Assembly: GCA_017448965.1 (NCBI GenBank)
Contig: JAFSKK010000023.1
Span: 1 to 64,000, forward strand
DNA: 64,000 nt
Direction of reading: 5' to 3'
Origin: Bacteroidaceae bacterium
GTDB taxonomy: Bacteria > Bacteroidota > Bacteroidia > Bacteroidales > Bacteroidaceae
The notes beneath the pieces were generated by a model that had not been told where the DNA came from, made no database searches, and saw only the letters and a list, made by a program, of their open reading frames with translations. The position numbers and the translations under genes were made by a program. Position 1 is the first letter of the stretch. Each line of letters begins with the position of its first letter. This document shows positions 23,985-31,430 of this stretch, piece by piece.

Positions 23985-25733
23985 ATGCCAACATTTTTAT
24001 CTGCAACGAATTTAGCTGACCTCATGGGCACTTCACTTGCCACGGCACAAAAGTGGGGTGAAAGTGGTGTATATCCATATCATCGGAACGACAAGGGAAA
24101 GGAAGGCTTCTACATGGAGGAACTGACCGAGGTGCCTCCTGTGAAGAAAATGCTGGAAACACGTTGGGATGAAGAGTTCCATGTGGCTCCATTGCGCGAC
24201 TTCACGTCTGTGGAACTCTTTGCCGGTGCGGGAGGTTTGGCATTGGGAATGCATATGGCTGGTTTCCGTCATGTGCTATTGAACGAGATGGATGCGATGG
24301 CATGCCGTACGCTCAAGAGGAATCATCCTGAATGGAATGTGCTGGAAGGTGACATCCATCAGGTGGATTTCACGCCGCTTCGGGGGCAAGTGGATTTTCT
24401 TTCTGGCGGTTTCCCGTGTCAGGCGTTCTCATATGCAGGAAAGAAAGGTGGATTGAATGATACCCGAGGGACGCTTTTTTTTGAAATGGCACGTGCCATA
24501 CGTGAGATCCAGCCCAAGGTATTTATGGGCGAGAACGTGAAGGGGCTGCTGTCTCATGATGACGGGCATACGCTGGAAGTGATTCGCAATGCAATAGCAG
24601 AATTGGGATACACACTGGTGGAGCCACATGTGCTGAAAGCCATCATGTATCAGGTGCCTCAAAAGCGCGAACGCTTGATTCTCATTGCTATCCGCAACGA
24701 CATATATCGCAGGGGAGCGCGTTTCCATTGGCCAGAACCTTATCGGCGTGTGATGACCTTGCGGGATGCTTTTTTCCGAGGTGAACTTTTCGACCATGAT
24801 GTGCCAGCATCCGATGGTCAAACCTATCCAGCCAAGAAGGCTCGTGTGATGGCTATGGTGCCGGAAGGTGGCGATTGGCGTGACCTGCCTGTGGAAGAAC
24901 AAAAGGAATACATGGGTGGCAGCTTCTATCTGGGCGGAGGAAAGACAGGCATGGCTCGCCGTCTTTCGATGGATGAGCCTTCATTGACGCTGACTTGTGC
25001 TCCAGCCCAGAAACAGACAGAGCGTTGCCACCCTACAGAGACACGTCCGTTGACAGTTCGTGAATATGCCCGCATACAGACTTTCCCCGACGACTGGCTG
25101 TTTGAAGGGAACATGGCTGACCAATACAAGCAGATAGGCAATGCTGTGCCCGTCAATCTAGCATACGCCATAGGACGATCGCTCATCCGCCTGTTCAACG
25201 ATATCGATGCGGAGAATCCTGAGGAAAGCCGTTTTGAAGAAGGAAACCGCATTGCTCACGGAATGCTTCCACCAGAATTGTTTCCCATAGACCTGTTTGA
25301 TGTCAGGGACAATTACCCTGAACAAATCGTGAAGAACGCCACCAGTCGGAAGAAGTTCTTGGACAACAGCGATCTGGATGACAGCAAGAATGTGCTTGTC
25401 AGCCTCGTGACCAATGAGAATCTTGACCCATTCAACTTGCAGAACGCTAAACTCTACTACACGGGCAAGAAATTTCCATCCACAGTAAAGCTCAACAAGC
25501 TTTACTACTTCATGCCTTACACCAAAGGGAAGGGCATCAGAGACCTCTACCTCATCAAGGTGGCGCGCGTGGGCACCAAGAACGAAGTAAGGCAGGAATG
25601 TGGCGAGAACGATTTCCGCCTTGTGTTCGAACTCAAATTCGTCAAGCAGTTGTTTGAAGATTACAAGCCCATCAAACTGCAGATTTGGCATACCTTCACC
25701 GACACAACATTAAGGGCAATATTGGCAACGTAA
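23985..25733 (+). CDS. DNA (cytosine-5-)-methyltransferase
   Basis: 582 residues. Residues 1-60 resemble a helix-turn-helix (TNLADLMGTSLATAQKWGES), which could let the enzyme repress its own or the R gene. The catalytic part (about 72-400) has motif I ELFAGAGGLALGMH, motif IV GGFPCQAFSYAG with catalytic Cys145, motif VI GENVKGLL, motif VIII QKRER and motif X IGNAVPVNLA. A C-terminal extension of about 180 residues follows that is not part of the usual core and has no motif I recognise. It protects host sites from the adjacent restriction enzyme. Confidence 0.9.
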   Translation: MPTFLSATNLADLMGTSLATAQKWGESGVYPYHRNDKGKEGFYMEELTEVPPVKKMLETRWDEEFHVAPLRDFTSVELFAGAGGLALGMHMAGFRHVLLNEMDAMACRTLKRNHPEWNVLEGDIHQVDFTPLRGQVDFLSGGFPCQAFSYAGKKGGLNDTRGTLFFEMARAIREIQPKVFMGENVKGLLSHDDGHTLEVIRNAIAELGYTLVEPHVLKAIMYQVPQKRERLILIAIRNDIYRRGARFHWPEPYRRVMTLRDAFFRGELFDHDVPASDGQTYPAKKARVMAMVPEGGDWRDLPVEEQKEYMGGSFYLGGGKTGMARRLSMDEPSLTLTCAPAQKQTERCHPTETRPLTVREYARIQTFPDDWLFEGNMADQYKQIGNAVPVNLAYAIGRSLIRLFNDIDAENPEESRFEEGNRIAHGMLPPELFPIDLFDVRDNYPEQIVKNATSRKKFLDNSDLDDSKNVLVSLVTNENLDPFNLQNAKLYYTGKKFPSTVKLNKLYYFMPYTKGKGIRDLYLIKVARVGTKNEVRQECGENDFRLVFELKFVKQLFEDYKPIKLQIWHTFTDTTLRAILAT

Positions 25734-25922
25734 CCTTAATCATCACGTCAACCTGGACGAAACAAAATCGGATGTGACAACTGACACATCCGATGATTTA
25801 TGCTATTCCCCAAAAACGTTTCTTTGCCCATTCGGGCAGGTCATCTGTATATTGTTTGGAGAAGTTTCCATCTGTGTACCTATTCTTTACAATCCTCTCA
25901 AATCATTCATGAAATCATCCAA
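25734..25922. other. Spacer between methyltransferase and toxin genes
   Basis: Besides the hairpin at 25767-25794 it holds a stretch (25795-25920) that looks like unrelated non-coding or decayed sequence, with no frame or promoter box I can support. Confidence 0.4.
25767..25794. terminator. Hairpin terminator, left of the toxin-antitoxin pair
   Basis: ATCGGATGTG pairs with CACATCCGAT over 10 bp around an 8-base loop. The run of A before it and the T-poor sequence after it suggest it works best for the minus strand. The same stem recurs at 26648-26675. Confidence 0.6.
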
Positions 25923-26303
25923 TTAAATGACTTTAACTGAAAGGAATGGGATTGTTTTCAACACATCAAAGTGGCGGTCTTCACTCACGATATAATCAGC
26001 ATTGGCAATGATGGCACAATCCACAAACTTGTTGTCATCTGGATCTGATTCAATCAATCTGAAATGATATTGTGGTGTAAAGAACATCGTATATGGGCTA
26101 CGAAGAATGGCATTAACGACATTAAGAGCTACAGATGCTGAAGAAACTCGTTCAATCACTTCTTGGTATTCGTTCAATATCTCATTGCTCACACAAAGCA
26201 CGTATTCTCCACGGCGATAAGCCTGCCAAGCAGCATAATAGACGCTGTGACTTGACAGCATCTGAACCAAACAGTTCGTATCCAGAACTACAAAGCGCTT
26301 CAT
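25923..26303 (-). CDS. PIN-domain toxin of a type II toxin-antitoxin pair
   Basis: About 126 residues from MKRFVVLDTNCLVQMLSS, with the PIN-nuclease acidic residues in VLDTN, NEILNEYQEVIE, SDPDDNKFVDCAIIANADYI and VSEDRHFD. PIN toxins cleave RNA, often tRNA, when freed from their antitoxin. The start overlaps the antitoxin stop (ATGA). The longer frame to 26378 runs inside the antitoxin gene and is unlikely. Confidence 0.85.
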   Translation of the reverse strand: MKRFVVLDTNCLVQMLSSHSVYYAAWQAYRRGEYVLCVSNEILNEYQEVIERVSSASVALNVVNAILRSPYTMFFTPQYHFRLIESDPDDNKFVDCAIIANADYIVSEDRHFDVLKTIPFLSVKVI

Positions 26304-26521
26304 TGCTGGTAGGGTGTACGATAATGCGCAGACTTCAAATCTTCCAATGTCTGCTCGTTCCACTTGCCTTCTGCCCATAACTTTTCCATTTCCTCATCAG
26401 CACGACGAGCAAAAAACTCTGAAATGGTATGCTTCAATGCCATCAGTTCTTTTTCATCTTGGATGACAGACAAAGCACCTAACAATTCAATTTGAGCCTG
26501 ATTAAAAACAGAACGTTCCAT
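26300..26521 (-). CDS. Antitoxin partner of the PIN toxin
   Basis: A 73-residue acidic, helical protein (ELMALKHTISEFFARRADEE) ending in an aromatic tail, LKSAHYRTPYQQ, suited to plug the toxin active site. It lies directly upstream of the PIN gene with a 4-bp overlap, the usual antitoxin-first order, behind a -7 box at 26547-26554. It probably also binds the promoter. Family not identified with certainty. Confidence 0.75.
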   Translation of the reverse strand: MERSVFNQAQIELLGALSVIQDEKELMALKHTISEFFARRADEEMEKLWAEGKWNEQTLEDLKSAHYRTPYQQ

Positions 26522-26546
26522 ATAAATGCATTGTGTTTAAGTGTGG

Positions 26547-26554
26547 CAAAGATA
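26547..26554 (-). promoter_or_regulatory. -7 promoter box of the toxin-antitoxin operon
   Basis: Minus-strand TATCTTTG 26 bp before the antitoxin start. It overlaps the region just beyond the 3' end of the 531-residue gene on the same strand. Confidence 0.45.
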
Positions 26555-26562
26555 TGACTTTT

Positions 26563-28158
26563 TCAGATACAACACATGACTTTCTCGTATTTTTTGCAAA
26601 TAGACCATACTTTTCCATAACAAAGACTGGAAAAACATAAAAAAAAAATCGGATGTGCCAGCTGACACATCCGATTTTTCTTGTTAATCAAGAGCATTTT
26701 TTCCATCTCTTTGATGTACTTCTCCAATTGCTTGTTCACGTATTGTTGGGTTTTGCGGGCGGATTTCGTATAGTGGCCATAAGTCCTGTAGAAATCGGAG
26801 AGGGCTTTATTCTGGTCAGTATAGAACTTCAGGATTACCTGATATAGGTCAGGAAGTTCACAGGAAGGGACGCCAAAAGCTTTTACAGTTCTCAGGAAAG
26901 ACTGATATTTTTTGTCAAGCGCCTTGTTTTGTTTGAGGATTTCCTGAAAAGCCATTTCTATCCTGTATCCAGACCTTATGCCATCCAACTCCTGTTTTAC
27001 TTCTTGGTACTCCGCCTTGATTCTTTTCTCGTTCATCTCAATCACCGATGCCTGCATTTCAAGCTGAGCAATTTTGTTGGGTCCAAGCGAGTTCCGCCAT
27101 TCTTCCTTCGAACGTGTCTCAATCACTTGAAATTCCTCTCCGGTATATCCAGGAATGGTGTCAATCTGTATCTGGTGTACCTGGTCGTCAATGCCTTGAA
27201 TTTGAGGTCTGTTCAGCAGGCTCTTGCCTGAATAGCGACCCACCCGTCGCTCGTAGTCGCGATCCTCGTCGTAGTAACCATTATGTGTGGTGATGCGGTA
27301 GGTTTCGCCAGGCACGAAATCGAGATTTGTCCACAACTGGCAGAGAGAACCGTCAGGCATCACAGTACGGATTCGCCCCACCTTGGGCTTGTCGAGCTGC
27401 ACGCTGAAACTGAAGCGTTTGTTCACCACAGGCATCGTCGCCACATAGTCATTGTCTGCCACCTTGTCGAGTTCCTCTGCCGTATCTGCCATATACACCA
27501 CATAGAGGGAATCTGTCAGGTCAAAACCCACACGGCCGTCAATCGTGAACGTGTTCTGGTTATCGCTCAAGAGGCCTGCGCTGGACATGTTCTTCTCATA
27601 CATATCAGGACGCAAAGAGGTTATCTGATAGATGGCACCCAGAATCTTGCTCTGATCATTGTTGAGTGTCCACTTGATGGCGTATGCATCGCGCAGCTTG
27701 GGATTATCTGGATTCTTGCAGCACAGGAGCCACATTTCCTCTGTGCCACCGAGGCGGATTGGATAAATCTTTTCATGTCCAGACTCATCAACCGTCTTCA
27801 GAGAGAACGACTGCTTGTCGTCAGGAGAGATGTGGAGTATCTGGTAAGACTTAGGCTCATCCTTTCTAAACGCATCGGTGATGCTACTGAGATTCAGATA
27901 GGTCTTACCTGCCATGTGCGGAAACTTATCGTTATCAGCGACAAAGTAGGTAATCTTGACGCTCTGCTCAATCTGGTTGGTGTCGGGATTCTTGTTGACG
28001 AAATAGACCTCATCGGTAGGACTTCCCCATGTCTTGAGAATCGTGTAAAACAAAGCCTTGACGTTGTAAGGCACATTGTCCTGCTTGCCCTTCTGCTGGG
28101 CGCTAAGGGTGGTGATGGCGCTGCAAACGAGAAGCAGCATAATACATATTCTTTTCAT
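26563..28158 (-). CDS. Secreted protein of the sigma/anti-sigma cluster
   Basis: 531 residues with signal peptide MKRICIMLLLVCSAITTLSA. The middle (about residues 200-300) reads FTIDGRVGFDLTDSLYVVYM and PGETYRITTHNGYYDEDRDY, resembling the N-terminal domains of Bacteroidetes thiol-disulfide interchange proteins; the C-terminal 150 residues are helical and charged. The last 40 residues or so are read through a terminator hairpin (26648-26675). One more A in the A6 run near 26700 would give the ending KNALD and a stop at 26684-26686, just before the hairpin, so a 1-bp deletion is likely. It follows the anti-sigma gene and may be its output or sensor. Confidence 0.65.
   Translation of the reverse strand: MKRICIMLLLVCSAITTLSAQQKGKQDNVPYNVKALFYTILKTWGSPTDEVYFVNKNPDTNQIEQSVKITYFVADNDKFPHMAGKTYLNLSSITDAFRKDEPKSYQILHISPDDKQSFSLKTVDESGHEKIYPIRLGGTEEMWLLCCKNPDNPKLRDAYAIKWTLNNDQSKILGAIYQITSLRPDMYEKNMSSAGLLSDNQNTFTIDGRVGFDLTDSLYVVYMADTAEELDKVADNDYVATMPVVNKRFSFSVQLDKPKVGRIRTVMPDGSLCQLWTNLDFVPGETYRITTHNGYYDEDRDYERRVGRYSGKSLLNRPQIQGIDDQVHQIQIDTIPGYTGEEFQVIETRSKEEWRNSLGPNKIAQLEMQASVIEMNEKRIKAEYQEVKQELDGIRSGYRIEMAFQEILKQNKALDKKYQSFLRTVKAFGVPSCELPDLYQVILKFYTDQNKALSDFYRTYGHYTKSARKTQQYVNKQLEKYIKEMEKMLLINKKNRMCQLAHPIFFLCFSSLCYGKVWSICKKYEKVMCCI
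26648..26675. terminator. Hairpin terminator, right of the toxin-antitoxin pair
   Basis: ATCGGATGTG pairs with CACATCCGAT around CCAGCTGA, flanked by A-runs and T-runs so it can act in both directions. It lies inside the 3' end of the 531-residue frame, which supports the idea that the frame's natural stop was lost. Confidence 0.75.
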
Positions 28159-28176
28159 ATTTCTATAATTTTCGAT

Positions 28177-28842
28177 TTATTCACGAGCAGTTTGTTCTAA
28201 AGCTTGTTTGGATATTTCGAGCTCCAGCTCCACCCATTTCAGATAGGCTTCATTGGCTTGTTTCTTCATGAGTGCCAGTTCCTCAGGGGTGTATCTGTAG
28301 TTCTCAGGACGAGTCACAGGGATGTCGCGTTCGGTCAGCATGACAGGTTGAGCCTCAGGCTTTGCGGTCTCTGCCACAGAGATGGGTGCTTCTTCAGCCG
28401 TTGGTTTCTCTGGAGATTCCACCTTAGGTGTTTCTTGTGCCATAAGATGGGTCTCGCGTTTTGGAACAATCGTCGGCACCTTGACCTTCTTCACCTGTAT
28501 TGGCATTTCCTCAGGCTGCGTGGCTTCTGGTTCTTCCACATTTGTCTTAGGCTCATCCACCTTGATAGGTTGTTCAACCTTGGGTGTGTTCTCTGCGACG
28601 ACATCCGTTGGTTCATCCTTAGGTGGTGTCAGCCAAATCATCAACACTCCTGCCACACAAGCGGCAGCAATCCAAGGCCAGACGATACGATGCGTCTTTT
28701 TCTCTGTCTGAGCAGCCACACGTTGTATCAGCCTCTCGTTGAGGTCGGCAGGCATCTTCGGGCGTTCAACCTCGTCCTGCAAGATAGCGTCACGAAGATT
28801 CGTGTCCTGCTGTCGTAATGCGTTCAATTTCTCCTCTGTCAT
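28177..28842 (-). CDS. Single-pass membrane anti-sigma-like protein
   Basis: 221 residues: a charged cytoplasmic N-terminal part (1-50), one membrane helix (IVWPWIAAACVAGVLMIWL, about 52-71), then a periplasmic Pro/Glu/Val-rich spacer (about 75-170) and a helical end. The start overlaps the sigma-factor stop by 4 bp, the usual arrangement of an ECF sigma factor and its membrane anti-sigma factor. No canonical zinc-binding anti-sigma motif is seen, so the role rests on position and topology. Confidence 0.6.
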   Translation of the reverse strand: MTEEKLNALRQQDTNLRDAILQDEVERPKMPADLNERLIQRVAAQTEKKTHRIVWPWIAAACVAGVLMIWLTPPKDEPTDVVAENTPKVEQPIKVDEPKTNVEEPEATQPEEMPIQVKKVKVPTIVPKRETHLMAQETPKVESPEKPTAEEAPISVAETAKPEAQPVMLTERDIPVTRPENYRYTPEELALMKKQANEAYLKWVELELEISKQALEQTARE

Positions 28843-29399
28843 GATTGCAACATTTTGATGATTTTACATAATTTCTTTCTTGTTCGGCACAGTTTCGAAG
28901 CGACGGTGTTAGGTAGTGATTCTGTCACAAATGCTATTTCTTTCAAGCTCATCTCTTCGTAGTAGAACATTGTGATGATAGTTCTCTCTTCAGGTGGCAG
29001 ATGCTTCAGAGCCGCCCTAATCAACTGCACCGTTTCTGGTTTCGGATGTCCGAACGTCACCTCCACCTCGCTTTCTGACAGTTTCTCAGCTTCACCATCG
29101 TGATCCTCATAGTAGATGACTGGCATGCTCTTGTGCCTGAGAAAGCTGATGGACTCGCGGTAAGCGATGCGCGAAACCCATGTTCTGAGCGAAGACTTCT
29201 CTGCGTCGTACATATTTATATTCTTGAAGACCTTAACAAACACATCCTGATACACCTCCTCCGCATCCTCGACTCCAGGCACGAGTCTCGTCACTTGGGC
29301 GAAGACATCGCTACCATATCGTTCGAGCATCTGCTGCTGCGCTTTGGAACTTTGTCGCCTCAGTCCCTCAATCAGGTTTACGTCGATATCTGTTGTCAT
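28839..29399 (-). CDS. ECF-type RNA polymerase sigma factor
   Basis: 186 residues with region 2 (about 25-95: VPGVEDAEEVYQDVFVKVFK and LRTWVSRIAYRESISFLRHK) and region 4 (about 125-180: LPPEERTIITMFYYEEMSLK, then the helix-turn-helix EIAFVTESLPNTVASKLCRT). It redirects RNA polymerase to a stress or envelope regulon, and is probably held inactive by the membrane protein encoded next. No clear TAnnTTTG box precedes it, as expected if it drives its own promoter. Confidence 0.88.
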   Translation of the reverse strand: MTTDIDVNLIEGLRRQSSKAQQQMLERYGSDVFAQVTRLVPGVEDAEEVYQDVFVKVFKNINMYDAEKSSLRTWVSRIAYRESISFLRHKSMPVIYYEDHDGEAEKLSESEVEVTFGHPKPETVQLIRAALKHLPPEERTIITMFYYEEMSLKEIAFVTESLPNTVASKLCRTRKKLCKIIKMLQS

Positions 29400-29467
29400 T
29401 TTGAAAGTCTTCTACTTATATATACGAACAAAACACCCTAAACATTGCAAGAAGAGAATATTTTTTT

Positions 29468-29475
29468 TACCTTTG
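29468..29475 (+). promoter_or_regulatory. -7 promoter box of the GH2 gene
   Basis: TACCTTTG 26 bp before ATG 29502. Confidence 0.5.
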
Positions 29476-29501
29476 CACATCATTAACTAACTCAACCTAT
29501 T

Positions 29502-31301
29502 ATGACGAGACAAAAATTTAACCTTCTTTTCACGCTACTGATGGTCGCTGTTGGATGCGTGACAGCTGCTGAGGTGCCTGCTCCTCAAAATGTGTATGCG
29601 AGAGATGTGCAATCGCTGAACGGCACTTGGAACTACTTTGTGGATGTGCAGGAGCAGGGATATTATGACTACAGGATGAACCCCGTGAAATGGGGCTATT
29701 TCATGAATGCCAAACCGAAAAGTCCAAGCGACTTGATTGAGTATGACTTCGACAAGTCGCTTTCGATGCAGATTCCCAGCGATTGGAACACGGCAGATGA
29801 AAAATTGTTCTTCTATGAGGGAACGGTGTGGTTCCGTCGCCTCTTCGACTTTCGGAAGAAGCCCGGAAAGCGCACCCTACTCTACTTCGGTGCGGTGAAC
29901 TATGAGGCGATTGTGTTTGTGAATGGACAAGAGATGGGCAAGCATGTGGGCGGTTTCACTCCGTTCTGCTACGATGTGACGGATGTCCTGAAGGAGGGTG
30001 AGAACTTCGTGGTGGTGAAGGTGGACAACAAGCGACATGCAGACAATGTGCCCACACGCATCTTCGACTGGTGGAACTACGGAGGCATCACTCGCGATGT
30101 GCTGCTGGTCAATGTGGAGGACACGTACATTGAAGACTACCAGCTGCAATTGGCAAACAAGAATCAGAACATGCTCGACTTTGCGGTACAACTGAACAAG
30201 AAGTCGGCTGGCGCAAAGGTCACGCTCACCATTCCCGAACTGAAAGTGAAGAAGACGGTCACGACCGATGCTGAGGGAAAAGCTGCGCTCACCATCGCGA
30301 AGGTGAAGCCTCAACTTTGGTCGCCTGAAAACCCAAAACTCTATGCTGTGCAACTGCAACTTGGCACAGAAACCATCAAGGATGAAATTGGTTTCCGCAC
30401 CATCGAGACACGTGGCAAGCAACTGCTGCTGAACGGCAAGCCCATCTTCCTGCGTGGTGTGTGTGCCCATGAGGAGACGGCCTACACGAATCGACGTGCC
30501 AACTGTGCAGCCGATGCCGACACGCTCATTGCTTGGGCCAAATCGATGAACTGCAACTTCCTCCGTCTGGCGCACTATCCGCACAACGAACACGCCATCC
30601 GCGAGGCAGAACGGAAGGGTATGCTGCTGTGGGCAGAGATTCCTGTCTATTGGACGATTTCGTGGAACAACCCCAGCACCTACAACAATGCCCAACGCCA
30701 ACTGTCCGACCTCATCAGCCGCGACAAGAACCGTGCTGCCGTCATCATCTGGTCAATCGCCAACGAGACTCCTCACAGCGATGCACGCGACAACTTCCTG
30801 AGCCGTCTTGCCACTTCTGCCAAAGAGCAAGACCCCAGCCGACTTATCAGTATGGCGATGGAGGTGCTGTCGGCTTCTAACTACGTGAATCGTCTGCAGG
30901 ATAACATGAACCAGTATGTGGACATCATCAGTTTCAATCAATATGTCGGCTGGTATCGCGATGTGAACGATGCCAAGAAGATGAAGTGGGAGATTCCCTA
31001 CGACAAACCCGTCATCATCAGCGAATTTGGCGGTGGTGCCAAGGAAGGACTGCATGGGGCTGCCGAACAGCGATGGACAGAGGAGTTTCAGGAGCGTCTC
31101 TATCGGGAGAACCTCGACATGCTCGACAAGATAGAAGGGTTGGCTGGCACTTGCCCTTGGGTGCTGAAGGACTTCCGTTCTCCTCGTCGCCCACTGCCCG
31201 AAATCCAAGACTACTTCAACCGCAAAGGTCTCTTTTCCGACCAGGGGAAGCGCAAGAGGGCGTTTTATGTGCTGAAGGAGTGGTATGAGAAGAAAAAGTA
31301 G
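29502..31301 (+). CDS. Glycoside hydrolase family 2 beta-glycosidase
   Basis: 599 residues with a signal peptide (LLFTLLMVAVGCVTA), a sugar-binding jelly roll (about 40-215: GTVWFRRLFDF, HVGGFTPFCYDVTDVL), an immunoglobulin-like domain (about 215-305) and a TIM barrel (about 310-598). The acid/base Glu is in IIWSIANETPHSDARD and the nucleophile Glu in PVIISEFGGGA. The short form without C-terminal domains resembles beta-glucuronidases more than LacZ. It should release a terminal beta-linked sugar in the periplasm. Followed by a GH127 enzyme with its own -7 box. Confidence 0.9.
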   Translation: MTRQKFNLLFTLLMVAVGCVTAAEVPAPQNVYARDVQSLNGTWNYFVDVQEQGYYDYRMNPVKWGYFMNAKPKSPSDLIEYDFDKSLSMQIPSDWNTADEKLFFYEGTVWFRRLFDFRKKPGKRTLLYFGAVNYEAIVFVNGQEMGKHVGGFTPFCYDVTDVLKEGENFVVVKVDNKRHADNVPTRIFDWWNYGGITRDVLLVNVEDTYIEDYQLQLANKNQNMLDFAVQLNKKSAGAKVTLTIPELKVKKTVTTDAEGKAALTIAKVKPQLWSPENPKLYAVQLQLGTETIKDEIGFRTIETRGKQLLLNGKPIFLRGVCAHEETAYTNRRANCAADADTLIAWAKSMNCNFLRLAHYPHNEHAIREAERKGMLLWAEIPVYWTISWNNPSTYNNAQRQLSDLISRDKNRAAVIIWSIANETPHSDARDNFLSRLATSAKEQDPSRLISMAMEVLSASNYVNRLQDNMNQYVDIISFNQYVGWYRDVNDAKKMKWEIPYDKPVIISEFGGGAKEGLHGAAEQRWTEEFQERLYRENLDMLDKIEGLAGTCPWVLKDFRSPRRPLPEIQDYFNRKGLFSDQGKRKRAFYVLKEWYEKKK

Positions 31302-31386
31302 CGGTGGTGCCTCTGTTGGGGCTGTCATGTTACAGAAGAGACAATTTGTGTTACATCTGGCGTATGGTTACCAGAGAAAAATGTGA

Positions 31387-31394
31387 TACCTTTG
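31387..31394 (+). promoter_or_regulatory. -7 box that fixes the GH127 start
   Basis: TACCTTTG lies after the ATG at 31383 and 37 bp before the ATG at 31431, so the protein should begin at 31431 or 31434, where a signal peptide starts. Confidence 0.55.
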
Positions 31395-31430
31395 CAACGG
31401 AAATCAGAAAGAACAAAAACAATCTCACCT

